DNA of 64,000 nt from JAVVHH01 sp965199665 (GCA_965199665.1 OZ241208.1:1922001-1986000); one strand, 5' to 3'; shown: positions 1 through 8,475, counted from the first letter of the stretch. A program made the numbers and translations. Notes: generated by a model not told the origin, from the sequence alone.

Positions 1-1007
1 CCCACCCCGTCCCCGACGCCAACAGCGAGCGCGGCGCCCGCCGCGTCCTGGCCGCCGTCGCGGGCCTGACCGCCGACGACCTCGTCCTCGTGCTCATGTC
101 CGGCGGCGCCTCCGCCCTGCTCGAACGTCCCGCCGACGGTCTCACCCTGGACGACCTCCAGCAGGTCAACCGCGCCCTGCTCGCCTCCGGCGCCCCCATC
201 GACGAGATGAACGCCGTCCGCAAACACCTCAGCGCGGTCAAGGGCGGCCGCCTCGCCGCCGCTGCCGCTCCCGCCCGGGTCGTCACCCTCGCCATCTCCG
301 ACGTCCCCGGTGACGACCCGGCCACCATCGGCTCCGGCCCCACCGTCCCCGATCCCACCACCTGGGCCGACGTCCGCCGCATCGCCGCCCGCTACGGCCT
401 CGCCCTCCCCCGCACCGGCGGCCCCGAAACCCCCAAGCCCGGCGAGATCGCCCCCGATATCCGCCTCATCGCCACCCCCGCCATGGCCCTTGAAGCCGCC
501 GCCGCCGCCGCCCGCGCCCACGGCCTCACCCCCCTCATCCTCGGCGACGCGCTGGAAGGCGAAAGCCGCGAGATGGGCGTCGTCATGGCCGGCATCGCCC
601 GCTCCGTCCGCAACGGCCACCCCCTCCCCGCACCCTGCGTCCTCCTCTCCGGCGGCGAAGGCACCGTCACCATCGGGGCGCCCCCTGGCGGAGCGGGAAG
701 CGCAAACGGCGCGGGCCGCGGCGGCCGCAACACCGAGTTCCTCCTCGCCCTCGCTGTCACCCTGCGCGCCGCCCCCGCCATCTGGGCCATCGCCGGCGAC
801 ACCGACGGCATCGACGGCACGGAGGACGCTGCCGGCGCGGTCGTCGCCCCCGACACCCTCGCCCGCGCCCGCGCCGCCGGGCTCACCCCGCTCGACACCC
901 TCCTCGCCCACGACAGCTACACGCTGTTCGACGCCATCGGCGACCTCGTCCGCACCGGCCCCACCCTCACCAACGTCAATGATCTCCGCGCTATCCTCGT
1001 TGCGTGA
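1..1007 (+). CDS. ttuD: Glycerate 2-kinase (MOFRL/TtuD family), 5' end outside window
   Basis: This enzyme phosphorylates glycerate to 2-phosphoglycerate in the cytoplasm, in glyoxylate/tartrate or serine-cycle metabolism. The frame is open from base 3, so the true start lies upstream of the window. Visible family motifs in order are HPVPDANS, SGGASALL, MNAVRKHLS, the glycine-rich ISDVPGDDPATIGSGP stretch and a C-terminal MOFRL part with GRGGRNTEF and GDTDGIDG. About 334 residues are present of a usual 420-450. Pyruvate kinase follows 127 bp downstream, the ttuD-ttuE order known from tartrate operons; together they convert glycerate to pyruvate via enolase. The last codons and stop lie inside a 21-bp tandem repeat. 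Family assignment is secure; the exact physiological pathway is inferred. Confidence 0.93.
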   Translation, partial: HPVPDANSERGARRVLAAVAGLTADDLVLVLMSGGASALLERPADGLTLDDLQQVNRALLASGAPIDEMNAVRKHLSAVKGGRLAAAAAPARVVTLAISDVPGDDPATIGSGPTVPDPTTWADVRRIAARYGLALPRTGGPETPKPGEIAPDIRLIATPAMALEAAAAAARAHGLTPLILGDALEGESREMGVVMAGIARSVRNGHPLPAPCVLLSGGEGTVTIGAPPGGAGSANGAGRGGRNTEFLLALAVTLRAAPAIWAIAGDTDGIDGTEDAAGAVVAPDTLARARAAGLTPLDTLLAHDSYTLFDAIGDLVRTGPTLTNVNDLRAILVA

Positions 1008-1056
1008 CGCGCAATTCTCGTTGCGTGACGCGCAATCCTCATTGCGTGACGTGTCC
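995..1056. repeat. Three 21-bp tandem repeats carrying the ttuD stop codon
   Basis: The unit is built around CTCGTTGCGTGACGCGCAAT. Copies begin at 995, 1016 and 1037; the third diverges in its last bases. The stop codon TGA of the glycerate kinase gene (1005-1007) lies in the first unit, so the gene's 3' end has been duplicated downstream of itself. Confidence 0.85.
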
Positions 1057-1134
1057 CGCGCGGTGCCCGGCACGCCCGCTCTGCTCTATCATTCGCCCGA
1101 TCCCGGTCGCCCGACCCGCTAGGAGCCTCGTTCC

Positions 1135-2568
1135 ATGCCAGCCCGCGTCAAGTTCCGCCGCCGCCGGCGCACCAAGATCATCGCCACCCTCGGCCCGGCC
1201 AGCTCCACTCCCGAAATCCTCGCCCGCCTCTTCCACGGCGGCGTCGACGTTTTCCGCCTGAACTTCAGCCACGGCACCCACGACGACCACCTCGCCCGCA
1301 TCGCCGCCATCCGCGACCTCGAGCGCAGTGTTGGCCGCCCCATCGGCATCCTCGCCGACGTCCAGGGCCCCAAGCTCCGCGTCGGCCAGTTCAGCGGCGG
1401 CCGGGTCACGCTGCAGGCCGGCCAGCCCTTCCGCCTCGACATGTCCCCCGTTCCCGGCGACCGCACCCGCGTCCAGCTCCCGCATCCGGAGATCATCGGC
1501 GCCGCCGGCATCGGCACCAATCTCCTCGTCGACGACGGCAAGATGCGCCTGCGCGTCACCCGCGTCCGCGAGGACCACCTCGAATGCGAGGTCATGACCG
1601 GCGGCACCGTCTCCGACCGCAAGGGCGTCAACGTCCCCGACGTCGCCCTGCCCATCCCCGCCCTGACCAAGAAGGACCGCCGCGACCTCGACTTCGCCCT
1701 CGAACACGGCGTCGACTACATCGGCCTCAGCTTCGTCCAACGCCCCGAGGACGTCGCCGAGGCGAAAGAAATCGCCGCCGGCCGCGCCTGGATCATGACC
1801 AAGCTCGAGAAGCCCCAAGCCCTCGACGACCTCGACGCCATCCTCGATCTCTCCGATGCCGTCATGGTCGCCCGCGGCGATCTCGGCGTCGAGTTGCCGC
1901 CGGAAGAAGTCCCCCTCGCCCAGAAACGCATCATCCGCGCCGCCCGCCTCCGCGGCCTCCCGGTCGTCGTCGCCACCCAGATGCTGGAAAGCATGATCAC
2001 CGCTCCGGCCCCCACCCGCGCCGAAGCGTCCGATGTCGCCACCGCGGTCTTCGACGGCGCGGACGCCGTCATGCTGTCCGCCGAAACCGCCGCCGGCCAA
2101 TACCCCTACGAAGCCGTCAACATGATGGACCGCATCGTCGAGCGTGTGGAGCGCGACCCCGACTGGCGCGCCGGCATCGAGCGCACCCGCCCCGCCCCCG
2201 AGCGCAACTCCGCCAGCGCCATCGCCACCGCCGCCCGCCAGATCGCCGACACCATCGCCGCCCCCTGCATCGCCGCCTTCACCGCCGGCGGCGGCACCGC
2301 CATCCGCGTCGCCCGCGAACGCCCCGAATGCCCGGTCGTCGGCATCACCACCAGCATGGAGACCGCCCGCCGCCTCGCCGTCGTCTGGGGCGTCCACGCC
2401 GTCCTCGGTACCGAGCTGCACAGCATGACCGAGGCCGTCAGCCGCGCCACCCGCCTCGCCCGCGTCGAAGGTTTCGCCCAACCCGGCCAGGAGATCGTCA
2501 TCACCGCCGGTGTCCCCTTCAACCAGCCCGGCTCCACCAACGCCCTCCGCGTCGCCCCCGTCCGCTAG
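1135..2568 (+). CDS. pyk: Pyruvate kinase
   Basis: It transfers phosphate from phosphoenolpyruvate to ADP, giving pyruvate and ATP, in the cytoplasm. The 477-aa length is normal for bacterial enzymes. Motifs include KIIATLGPASS near residue 13, the substrate/Mg region around IMTKLEKPQAL, the signature MVARGDLGVELP near 245, and ATQMLESM followed by PTRAEASDVATAV. A C-terminal allosteric-type domain runs from about residue 350. AGGAG at 1121-1125, 9 bases before the ATG, fixes the start. It probably forms an operon with the upstream glycerate 2-kinase, as ttuE does with ttuD in tartrate-using bacteria. Confidence 0.96.
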   Translation: MPARVKFRRRRRTKIIATLGPASSTPEILARLFHGGVDVFRLNFSHGTHDDHLARIAAIRDLERSVGRPIGILADVQGPKLRVGQFSGGRVTLQAGQPFRLDMSPVPGDRTRVQLPHPEIIGAAGIGTNLLVDDGKMRLRVTRVREDHLECEVMTGGTVSDRKGVNVPDVALPIPALTKKDRRDLDFALEHGVDYIGLSFVQRPEDVAEAKEIAAGRAWIMTKLEKPQALDDLDAILDLSDAVMVARGDLGVELPPEEVPLAQKRIIRAARLRGLPVVVATQMLESMITAPAPTRAEASDVATAVFDGADAVMLSAETAAGQYPYEAVNMMDRIVERVERDPDWRAGIERTRPAPERNSASAIATAARQIADTIAAPCIAAFTAGGGTAIRVARERPECPVVGITTSMETARRLAVVWGVHAVLGTELHSMTEAVSRATRLARVEGFAQPGQEIVITAGVPFNQPGSTNALRVAPVR

Positions 2569-2716
2569 AGCAACTCTGGAACGGCCCGGCCTGGCCCACG
2601 TTATGGACCCGTCATCGCCTCTAGATGATGAAGCCTCTTACATGCAGCCGTCCACAAACTTATATTCAGAGTACGACGAGCTTCCCGCACGTCGACCCGA
2701 CCTGGGAGATACCACC

Positions 2717-2953
2717 ATGAAGACCGTTCTCGCCGCCGCCGTCATGAGCCTCGCCCTGGCCGGCGCCGTCGCCCCCGAGGCGAACGCCAAGGGCTGCCTC
2801 AAGGGCGCGGTCGTCGGCGGCGTCGCCGGCCACATGGCCGGTCACGGCGTCGCGGGCGCTGCGGCCGGCTGCGCCGTGGGCCATCATTACGCCAACAAGA
2901 AGGCCGCCCAGAACACGAGCGCCCCCATGAACGGCGACGCCACCACCCGCTAA
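2717..2953 (+). CDS. Small exported glycine-rich (glycine-zipper-like) protein
   Basis: The 78-aa product starts at an ATG preceded by GGGAGAT (2704-2710). It begins with a lysine and a hydrophobic stretch ending near AEANA, which fits a Sec signal peptide of about 24 residues. The mature part is alternating Gly/Ala/Val (GAVVGGVAGHMAGHGVAGAA) and resembles glycine-zipper membrane-inserting segments, followed by a polar Lys/Asn tail. Two cysteines flank the glycine segment. Its TAA stop overlaps the TAG stop of the convergent glycosyltransferase fragment. No specific function can be assigned; a periplasmic or membrane-associated structural role is a guess from composition. Confidence 0.75.
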   Translation: MKTVLAAAVMSLALAGAVAPEANAKGCLKGAVVGGVAGHMAGHGVAGAAAGCAVGHHYANKKAAQNTSAPMNGDATTR

Positions 2954-5619
2954 TCCGACCCGGGGGCGGCCGTCAGGAGCACTCTCTTGGCGGCCGCCAC
3001 CGCTTTCCGCTGCCGGGCCAGCAAGGCCGTGTCCCGCCCCAGCATCGCCCCCATGTGCCGGTGCATGTGGCGGATTTCCTCGAGATGCGCTGCCGGGTCG
3101 GTCCGCCCCGTCACCCCGCGCCCGTGCCGCCGATGCTGGTTCAGCGGCCTCGCCACGTAGGCCACGCTCCCCCCGCGCGACAACGCCTCCGCATACAGCC
3201 GCCAGTCCAGCGCCAGCCGCAGCGGCACCTCGCCCAGCCGTGCCAGCGCATCCCGCAGCGCCGCCCGCCGCCACACCACCGCACTGACGTTCAGGATCAG
3301 GTTCCGCGCGCCCAGGCACTCCCGCAGGAACTCGGCCGCCCCGATCGTCCCGCTCTCCGCCAGCAGCCCGGCCCCCGCCTCCCGGTAATACCCCTGGTGG
3401 TCCGCCCACAGCGTCGCCCCGTCGCCATCGACCGCCCGGCTATCGGCGAACCCGAACACCGCCCCCGGCGCCGCCCGCAGCGCGTCGCATACCGCCTCCA
3501 AGAGCGTCGGCTCCGCCCCGTCATCTGCCTCCGCGATCCACACGAATTCGCCCCGCGCCCGCGCCGCCGCCCGCCGCCACTGCGCCAGCAACCCGCGCTC
3601 CGCCGCCGCCGGCACCCATTCCACCGTCCGCCCCGCCTGCGCCGCCACCGCCGCCACCGTCACCGCGCTGTCGTCGCTCGACCCGTCATCCAGCACGACG
3701 ATCTCTAACGGCCGCAGCCGCTGCGCGAAGATCGACCGCAGCCGCCCCGGCAGATGCGCCGCGTAGTCCAGCGTCGGCACCATCGCCGACACCGCCGGCC
3801 GGCCCGGCGCCGCCAGCGCCAACAACGCCTCCGCATACGGGGCGAACGGGAAACGCTGCCGCGCCACCCGCGCCAACCGCGCCCGCTCCTCCGGCCCGTG
3901 CTGCAGCGCCGCGACCCGCAACTGCCGCACCATTGCCGCCGCATCGCCCAGCGGCACCGCGGTCCCCGCTCCGAACTCCCGCAACACGTCCGGCGCGCTT
4001 CCCGCCTCCTCGAACGCCACCGTCGGCACCCCCGCCGACATCGCCTCCAGCACCACGCTCGGATACGGATCCTCCCGCGAGGGCAGCAGGTGCACGTCCG
4101 CCGCCGCCAGCCACTCCGCCCCCTCGGCCTGGAACGGCACCCGATGGAACGTCCCCGTCGCCTCCGCCGCCGCGATCTCCGCCCCGAGATAGGCGGAGAT
4201 CACCGGATCCAGATCGCCCACCCACAACAAGTGGATCGACGGGTCCGCCGCCTGCGCCAGCCGCCAAACCTGCAGGAACAGGTCCACCCCCTTCCGCAAA
4301 TCCCCGTACCCGAGCCCCACCGCCAGCGTCGCCCCCTCCGGCAACCCCAGCCGCGCCCGCCGTGCCGCCCCGCCCCGCCCATCGACCGGGCGATACAAGC
4401 CCTGCGGCAGGAGCACCGTCCGCTCCGGCGGCAACGCCACCGCCTCGTGGAACCGGTCCCGCACGAACGCCGCCGCGAACACCACCGTGCGCGCCGCCGC
4501 CACCCCTGCCCGTGCCGCCTCCACCAGCTGCCGCTCCCGCAACAGCCGCGGCATCTCGTGCAGCAGCAGCGTGCAGCCGATCCCCGCCGCGGCCAGCGCC
4601 GCGCACGCATGCCCCGTCGCCGACGTGTTGGCGATCGCCGCCCGATACCCGCTCGCCGCCAGCGCCGTCGCATGCCGCGCCAGCTCCGCCGCCCCCGCAT
4701 ACAGCGTCACCGGCGCCACTGCCCGATACTGGCTCTCCAGCGGCCCGCCGCCGAGCAGCAGGTAGCTCACCGCCACCCCCCGCGACACGAACGCCCGCCC
4801 GATATGGAGCAGCAGCAATTGCGACCCGGCGGTGAACGCATCGTGCCCCACCAGCAGCACCTTCGCCGCCGGCGCCCGCTCTTCGGCGCTCACCGCCCGC
4901 CCCGTCGCGTTCAGGAACGCCGCGCCGTAATGCACGTCCGGCTCCAGATAGGCGCCTTCCGCCCACTCGTTCCACGCATTGATGCAGACCAGTGCCTCGC
5001 CCAGCACCTTCTGCTCGTTCGCCGCCCCGATCAGCCGCCCGAGCCACGCCTCGTACGACGCCGGCGTCGCGCCATGGATCGTCATCCCGCGCCCCTGCCG
5101 GCGCGCATCGTTGTCCCACCCCGGCAACGCCGTCCGGATCAGGTCGTACGGCTGCCGCGACAGGTCGCTCGCCCCCGCCACCACCTCGTAATCGAAGATC
5201 CGCGCATCGGCCGCGAAGTCCAGCATCCGCAGCTGCCCGTTCAACTGCGGCAGGTGCTCCGTCAGCTTGTGCGGCGGGAACTCGACCGCCGCGTCCATCC
5301 CGTGCTCCCGCGGATCACGGTCGCCGAAGCTCTGCGCCATCACGAACACCGGCTGGTGCCCCTTCGCCGCGAACGCCTCGCGCCACCGCGCCACCGTCGC
5401 CGCCCCGCCCGCGATCAGCCCGGCGCGATACACGAACAACACCGGCCGCCCCTCCAGCCGGATGTAGCGCGGATCGTCGAAATGCCGGATGAACGTGTCC
5501 ACCAGCGCCGGCTCGTCCTCGTCGCGGTAATCCTGCGACAACAGCACCTCGTGCTCCGACCCGTCCCACCGCCGCGTCCAGTTCTCGTTCGCCCACATCA
5601 GGCAGGACATCAACGACAA
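2950..5619 (-). CDS. Glycosyltransferase, C-terminal part of a gene split by the genomic island
   Basis: This open frame (889 codons if its first TTG is used) holds the C-terminal part of a three-domain glycosyltransferase. The first 10 residues are partly island-derived; genuine sequence resumes at CLMWANENWTRRWDG, the WbsX/GH99-like motif. After that domain comes a GT4-type domain (LLPQGLYRP, GYGDLRKGVDLFLQVW, EAMSAGVPTVAFEEAG, about residues 250-590) and a GT2-type domain (VSAMVPTLDYAAHLPGRL, VVLDDGSSDDSA, IAEADDGAE) to the end. The N-terminal 354 codons lie at 40887-41957. Such enzymes build surface polysaccharides. No start or ribosome site was inherited, so the fragment is probably not functional unless it gained a promoter. 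Confidence 0.9.
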   Translation of the reverse strand: MSLMSCLMWANENWTRRWDGSEHEVLLSQDYRDEDEPALVDTFIRHFDDPRYIRLEGRPVLFVYRAGLIAGGAATVARWREAFAAKGHQPVFVMAQSFGDRDPREHGMDAAVEFPPHKLTEHLPQLNGQLRMLDFAADARIFDYEVVAGASDLSRQPYDLIRTALPGWDNDARRQGRGMTIHGATPASYEAWLGRLIGAANEQKVLGEALVCINAWNEWAEGAYLEPDVHYGAAFLNATGRAVSAEERAPAAKVLLVGHDAFTAGSQLLLLHIGRAFVSRGVAVSYLLLGGGPLESQYRAVAPVTLYAGAAELARHATALAASGYRAAIANTSATGHACAALAAAGIGCTLLLHEMPRLLRERQLVEAARAGVAAARTVVFAAAFVRDRFHEAVALPPERTVLLPQGLYRPVDGRGGAARRARLGLPEGATLAVGLGYGDLRKGVDLFLQVWRLAQAADPSIHLLWVGDLDPVISAYLGAEIAAAEATGTFHRVPFQAEGAEWLAAADVHLLPSREDPYPSVVLEAMSAGVPTVAFEEAGSAPDVLREFGAGTAVPLGDAAAMVRQLRVAALQHGPEERARLARVARQRFPFAPYAEALLALAAPGRPAVSAMVPTLDYAAHLPGRLRSIFAQRLRPLEIVVLDDGSSDDSAVTVAAVAAQAGRTVEWVPAAAERGLLAQWRRAAARARGEFVWIAEADDGAEPTLLEAVCDALRAAPGAVFGFADSRAVDGDGATLWADHQGYYREAGAGLLAESGTIGAAEFLRECLGARNLILNVSAVVWRRAALRDALARLGEVPLRLALDWRLYAEALSRGGSVAYVARPLNQHRRHGRGVTGRTDPAAHLEEIRHMHRHMGAMLGRDTALLARQRKAVAAAKRVLLTAAPGSD
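5591..5605. other. attL: left copy of the 15-bp island core repeat
   Basis: GCCCACATCAGGCAG is repeated exactly at 40897-40911. It encodes CLMWA of the split glycosyltransferase (reverse strand). Sequence left of it continues the C-terminal gene half; sequence right of it is island. Confidence 0.88.
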
Positions 5620-5714
5620 GAAGAGATAAATTACTTAGATTTATCAAACAGCTAGTTCGGGATAAACGTGCGGTTACAACGTAGAAGCGACCACATAGCT
5701 AACAGGCAGTGAGC

Positions 5715-6149
5715 TCAACCGTCTGTAGTCTGCTGCAACTCTCGGGCTAGCACAAAATCTTCCGAGGCCAGATTAGCGAGCAAAGCTGAAAGCGCGTCGT
5801 CGTCGTTGGGAAATTGGCGAATTGCAGAGTGTGCAGGAGCACCTTCCCCATCATGCACAATCCGAACCTTCCTCTTGCAAGCCAAGCATGCTTCGTGGAC
5901 CTTACCGACATTCACGGAAGCAAAGACGGACGATGGAGCCACGGTAAGTCTTGTATCGCGCCGAACAGACTGAAGTTGTTCTTGCTTCGTACCCGCATAG
6001 AATTCCCGCCAGGAGGTTGAACGGAACGCTTCGCCTGGACGAAGCGAGAATGCTCCGGGAAATACTCCAACAGCTACACTATCGTCTCGAATTACGAGCC
6101 GCGGTTTAACGTATCTTACAACATGATGATCATTATCGAGCGTTTTCAT
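5715..6149 (-). CDS. Hypothetical protein, third gene of the TIGR04255 operon
   Basis: The 144-aa product is not recognised. It begins MKTLDNDHHVVRYVKPRLVI and has a compact N-terminal half that looks beta-rich (VFPGAFSLRPGEAF) and a CLACKRKVR segment with a CxxC spacing near residue 90. No signal peptide or membrane segment is visible. It starts 4 bp after the stop of the 196-aa gene and is the last gene of a three-gene unit with the TIGR04255 protein. Base composition is much closer to 50 percent GC than the backbone. The conserved spacing suggests the three products act together, but the role is unknown. Confidence 0.7.
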   Translation of the reverse strand: MKTLDNDHHVVRYVKPRLVIRDDSVAVGVFPGAFSLRPGEAFRSTSWREFYAGTKQEQLQSVRRDTRLTVAPSSVFASVNVGKVHEACLACKRKVRIVHDGEGAPAHSAIRQFPNDDDALSALLANLASEDFVLARELQQTTDG

Positions 6150-6153
6150 GTCG

Positions 6154-6744
6154 CTAGACCAACCAGCGCTCGGACCGGTAGGGTCTCAGATCTGTAAGCA
6201 GCCAGCCAACGGAACTTAATCCTGTCGCGTGATAGCGGTCGCCATCTCTGAAAACAACGACTGACCATTTGATCTCGTCCGTGCGACCAAACTCAAGCGC
6301 TAAAGTGTTGCCGCCATCCCGCCACGCAGCGAGTAAATGCCCACCATCGGAAACACCTAGGCCAGGATTACCGCTCGGACCAATTGCTAAGGTAAGCCGT
6401 AGGAAAGTCCAGAATGACTCCGGAGAGATCAGCAGATCATCCTCTGACCATTCATCAGGATCATATAGACCATCAATTTTACGGAAGAGACTTTTGCGCC
6501 AACTTACCGGCAAGTGCATCGCAACCGACGAGAACTGCACTTTCAGCGCAGCCGAAGCGTTGAACAGCCGAGACGCAGCGGTCTCAACCTGCGAGACGGA
6601 TTCCCCCCTTAGTCCTTGCAGCGACGGCGGCCGGACAACTCTTGTCGCAGTCAGGCCCCCGTGGCGAAGAACTGTTCCCGCCTCGGTGTTTGGCCAACTA
6701 AGAACCTGATTTCGACGAAAGGTTGAGGTCTGCAGACTACTCAC
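6154..6744 (-). CDS. Hypothetical protein, second gene of the TIGR04255 operon
   Basis: The 196-aa protein has no motif I recognise. It contains tryptophan-rich stretches (LSWPNTEAG, DEWSEDDLL, ESFWTFLRL, WSVVVFRDG) and no signal peptide or membrane segment. Its ATG overlaps the end of the upstream TIGR04255 gene by 8 bp and the next gene starts 4 bp after its stop, so translation is probably coupled. Composition is AT-richer than the surrounding backbone, consistent with transfer. It may be an effector or a partner of the TIGR04255 protein; this is inference from operon structure only. Confidence 0.7.
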   Translation of the reverse strand: MSSLQTSTFRRNQVLSWPNTEAGTVLRHGGLTATRVVRPPSLQGLRGESVSQVETAASRLFNASAALKVQFSSVAMHLPVSWRKSLFRKIDGLYDPDEWSEDDLLISPESFWTFLRLTLAIGPSGNPGLGVSDGGHLLAAWRDGGNTLALEFGRTDEIKWSVVVFRDGDRYHATGLSSVGWLLTDLRPYRSERWLV

Positions 6745-7483
6745 GATAGAATAGCTTTCGTGCGTTTTCGGTTATTGTGAGTTCAAACAAGCGATTCTTC
6801 TCTATGCGCATCGCTTCAAGCTTCGGCCACAACGAGTTCTCGGTATAGGCAACATTGCTTGTCGAAAAAACGTCAATATCGACCAAGATCCCCAAATGCC
6901 CAGGTAGCGGCGATTCCATCGAAGCTGTCGTTATCATTGAGCCAGGAGCATTGTTATGCTCTGGAATTGTTATTTGCGATAGAAATTGTTCTGGGGGAGA
7001 GAGGTGATCTTCAGGATACTGTGTGTAAACACTCACAAAATTCTCAAGTTGGATGAGCTTTTCAGTAAGCGGAAGATCCATCCGGTTAACGTAACGTAAA
7101 CCGATTCGCGAAACGCCCAAAGGCCCAACTGCCTTCCGATGAAGCTTCCAGAGAGATTTCGCATTGTCTCGAAACGCCTGCCATCCCGGATATGGGGCAA
7201 GGCGAGAGAAGGTGATATGCTGTAGGCCTAAAATCACAATTCTCGTACCATCAGCATCTGTAAGCTTGAAAGCTTCCACTGCCGATTGGACCTGCATCTG
7301 CTCTGCGGTGGGCTCTAAAAGCTGAAAAGAAAATCCCTTTATCGCCTCGACCGCTGGAAAGCTCGCGCTCAGCCTATCGCGCAAACGCTCTATCGTTCCA
7401 TACGCGAGCGGATCCTTGAACCGTATCTCAATCACGCTCTCCGTGATAGGTGGTCGGTTGTAGCTGTTCCCCGTGGACGACAT
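6737..7483 (-). CDS. TIGR04255 family protein
   Basis: The 248-aa protein matches the sporadically distributed TIGR04255 family by its N-terminal RPPITESVIEIRF, the LGLQHITFSRLAPYPGW segment near residue 85 and VSRIGLRYVNRMDLP near 143. These are the family's hallmark positions as I know them. The biochemical function of the family is not established. It is the first gene of a tight three-gene operon at the island's left edge with two unrecognised proteins. The gene is AT-richer than the backbone. Members are scattered across bacteria and often lie in accessory DNA, which fits a defence or conflict role, but that is not proven. Confidence 0.8.
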   Translation of the reverse strand: MSSTGNSYNRPPITESVIEIRFKDPLAYGTIERLRDRLSASFPAVEAIKGFSFQLLEPTAEQMQVQSAVEAFKLTDADGTRIVILGLQHITFSRLAPYPGWQAFRDNAKSLWKLHRKAVGPLGVSRIGLRYVNRMDLPLTEKLIQLENFVSVYTQYPEDHLSPPEQFLSQITIPEHNNAPGSMITTASMESPLPGHLGILVDIDVFSTSNVAYTENSLWPKLEAMRIEKNRLFELTITENARKLFYRE

Positions 7484-7550
7484 GCTACAGTTTTGGGCCG
7501 TTGCTGCTCAATGGACAACCGCTGAGTTGGTCTGAAAGGTGCGCTACGCC

Positions 7551-7817
7551 CTACATTACCCCAAATGCCGGCCCCTTCCCGGCTCGGCAGCACCCGCGCC
7601 AGCCGGGCCTGGGCCTGCCTGGCCGTCGCGGCGGCCTGCTCCAGCACGTCGCGAAGGAAGTGCCGCAGACCGTCTCGCTGCTTCTGATCATCAACGTGGA
7701 CAGCTTGCCGATGATGTCGGTGATGATGCCGATTCCATAGACGGCGTCATCCAGCTGCCTACGCTGTATGGTCCGGTCGACGGTCGGCGTGGGAGTGGTA
7801 TGTGCGTGTTCAGCCAT
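7551..7817 (-). CDS. Small island protein, paralogue of the 21708-21950 gene, probably frameshifted
   Basis: The N-terminal 50 residues (VDRTIQRRQLDDAVYGIG, IITDIIGKL) align with the protein at 21708-21950 (VDLTTPRKQVEDALYDAG, VITDIVGRL). After ETVCGTSF this frame turns Arg/Pro-rich, whereas the +1 frame continues with FLRDVLEQAAATARQAQARL, which fits the paralogue's helical C-terminus. A single-base frameshift near 7645 is therefore likely. GGAG lies before the ATG. It diverges from the HTH gene at 7955, as its paralogue diverges from the HTH gene at 22061. Function unknown. Confidence 0.55.
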   Translation of the reverse strand: MAEHAHTTPTPTVDRTIQRRQLDDAVYGIGIITDIIGKLSTLMIRSSETVCGTSFATCWSRPPRRPGRPRPGWRGCCRAGKGPAFGVM

Positions 7818-7889
7818 GACCTGCTCCTGCGTGAGCGGTTGCGGTTAGGCCGGGCGCGAGGAGGCAACCTCACGCTCGGCCACTCCTGA

Positions 7890-7954
7890 TTGCCTGAAAC
7901 TGGCAACAGGGTTATGATAATCCTCCGCTCCAATACTGGCAACAGGGTTATGAT
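7890..7954 (+). promoter_or_regulatory. Duplicated 20-bp promoter/operator element before the HTH gene
   Basis: ACTGGCAACAGGGTTATGAT occurs twice, at 7899-7918 and 7935-7954, 36 bp apart. The first copy sits in a sigma-70-like promoter: TTGCCT (7890-7895), 17-bp spacer, TATGAT (7913-7918). The second copy abuts the HTH reading frame. Two identical sites in the divergent intergenic region suggest an autoregulatory operator. Confidence 0.6.
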
Positions 7955-8179
7955 TTGCTAGCTGTTCAATGCAAGATGGCCCGAGCGGCTACTGGCTTGG
8001 GACTGCGCGAGTTGGCCGCTGCCGCTGGCGTCTCGTTGCAGACGGTGACTCGGCTGGAAGCTGGGGAGGCATTGCGACCGACAACGCTTGCCGCCATCCG
8101 CACCGCCCTGGAAGCCGCCGGTGTCGAATTCACCAATGGCGGTGAGCCGGGCGTGAAGCTGCGGAAGGCGGCAGATTGA
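7955..8179 (+). CDS. Small HTH (XRE-like) transcriptional regulator
   Basis: The 74-aa protein is one helix-turn-helix domain (ATGLGLRELAAAAGVSLQTV, TRLEAGE) followed by the tail EAAGVEFTNGGEPGVKLRK. The same domain plus tail recurs at 22061, 22764 and 23068, with loose tails at 22675 and 33060. The frame opens with TTG at 7955, but ATG at 7976 is an equally good start. A duplicated 20-bp element lies immediately upstream, consistent with self-regulation. The stop overlaps the TTG of the next gene by 3-4 bases. It probably regulates the small-protein module around it. Confidence 0.75.
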   Translation: MLAVQCKMARAATGLGLRELAAAAGVSLQTVTRLEAGEALRPTTLAAIRTALEAAGVEFTNGGEPGVKLRKAAD

Positions 8180-8475
8180 GCATCGAAGGCGGTTACGCCT
8201 GGGAAAAGCTCTACGATGCCGTGGGCACCCTGGCTGCCGGGGGAGGCACACTTCGACAACGGCTTCGAAGCGCCTACGTGGACAATCTTCTCCGGCTCTG
8301 GAAGCCCGAACGTCATCTTCCGTGGCCAGCGTTGCGCGCCAGATACGAAGCCTTGATGTCCGAGCTAGACGAAGGTGGCGTGGACCGTCTCTCGCCTCAA
8401 AAGGCCAGACGTCTAGCGATGGAGATTGTGAACATTTACTCCCGGGTGACCCGGTATATGGAGCCGTTTGAATGA
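8176..8475 (+). CDS. Hypothetical protein of HTH module A
   Basis: The 99-aa protein starts at TTG overlapping the HTH gene's stop (TTGA), so translation is probably coupled. It is charged and helical (YVDNLLRLWKPERHLPWPAL, MEIVNIYSRVTRYMEPFE) with no signal peptide or membrane segment. I do not recognise a family. Its place directly after a small HTH regulator suggests a toxin-antitoxin-like or regulator-partner arrangement, but no toxin fold is visible. Confidence 0.6.
   Translation: MSIEGGYAWEKLYDAVGTLAAGGGTLRQRLRSAYVDNLLRLWKPERHLPWPALRARYEALMSELDEGGVDRLSPQKARRLAMEIVNIYSRVTRYMEPFE

Noticed and set aside
1039..2481. 480-codon minus-strand frame over pyruvate kinase
   Set aside because: It is antisense to a clear enzyme and consists of Gly/Ala/Asp runs produced by mirrored GC-rich codons.
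3754..5655. 633-codon plus-strand frame over the glycosyltransferase half
   Set aside because: Arg/Pro/His-rich shadow of the minus-strand gene.
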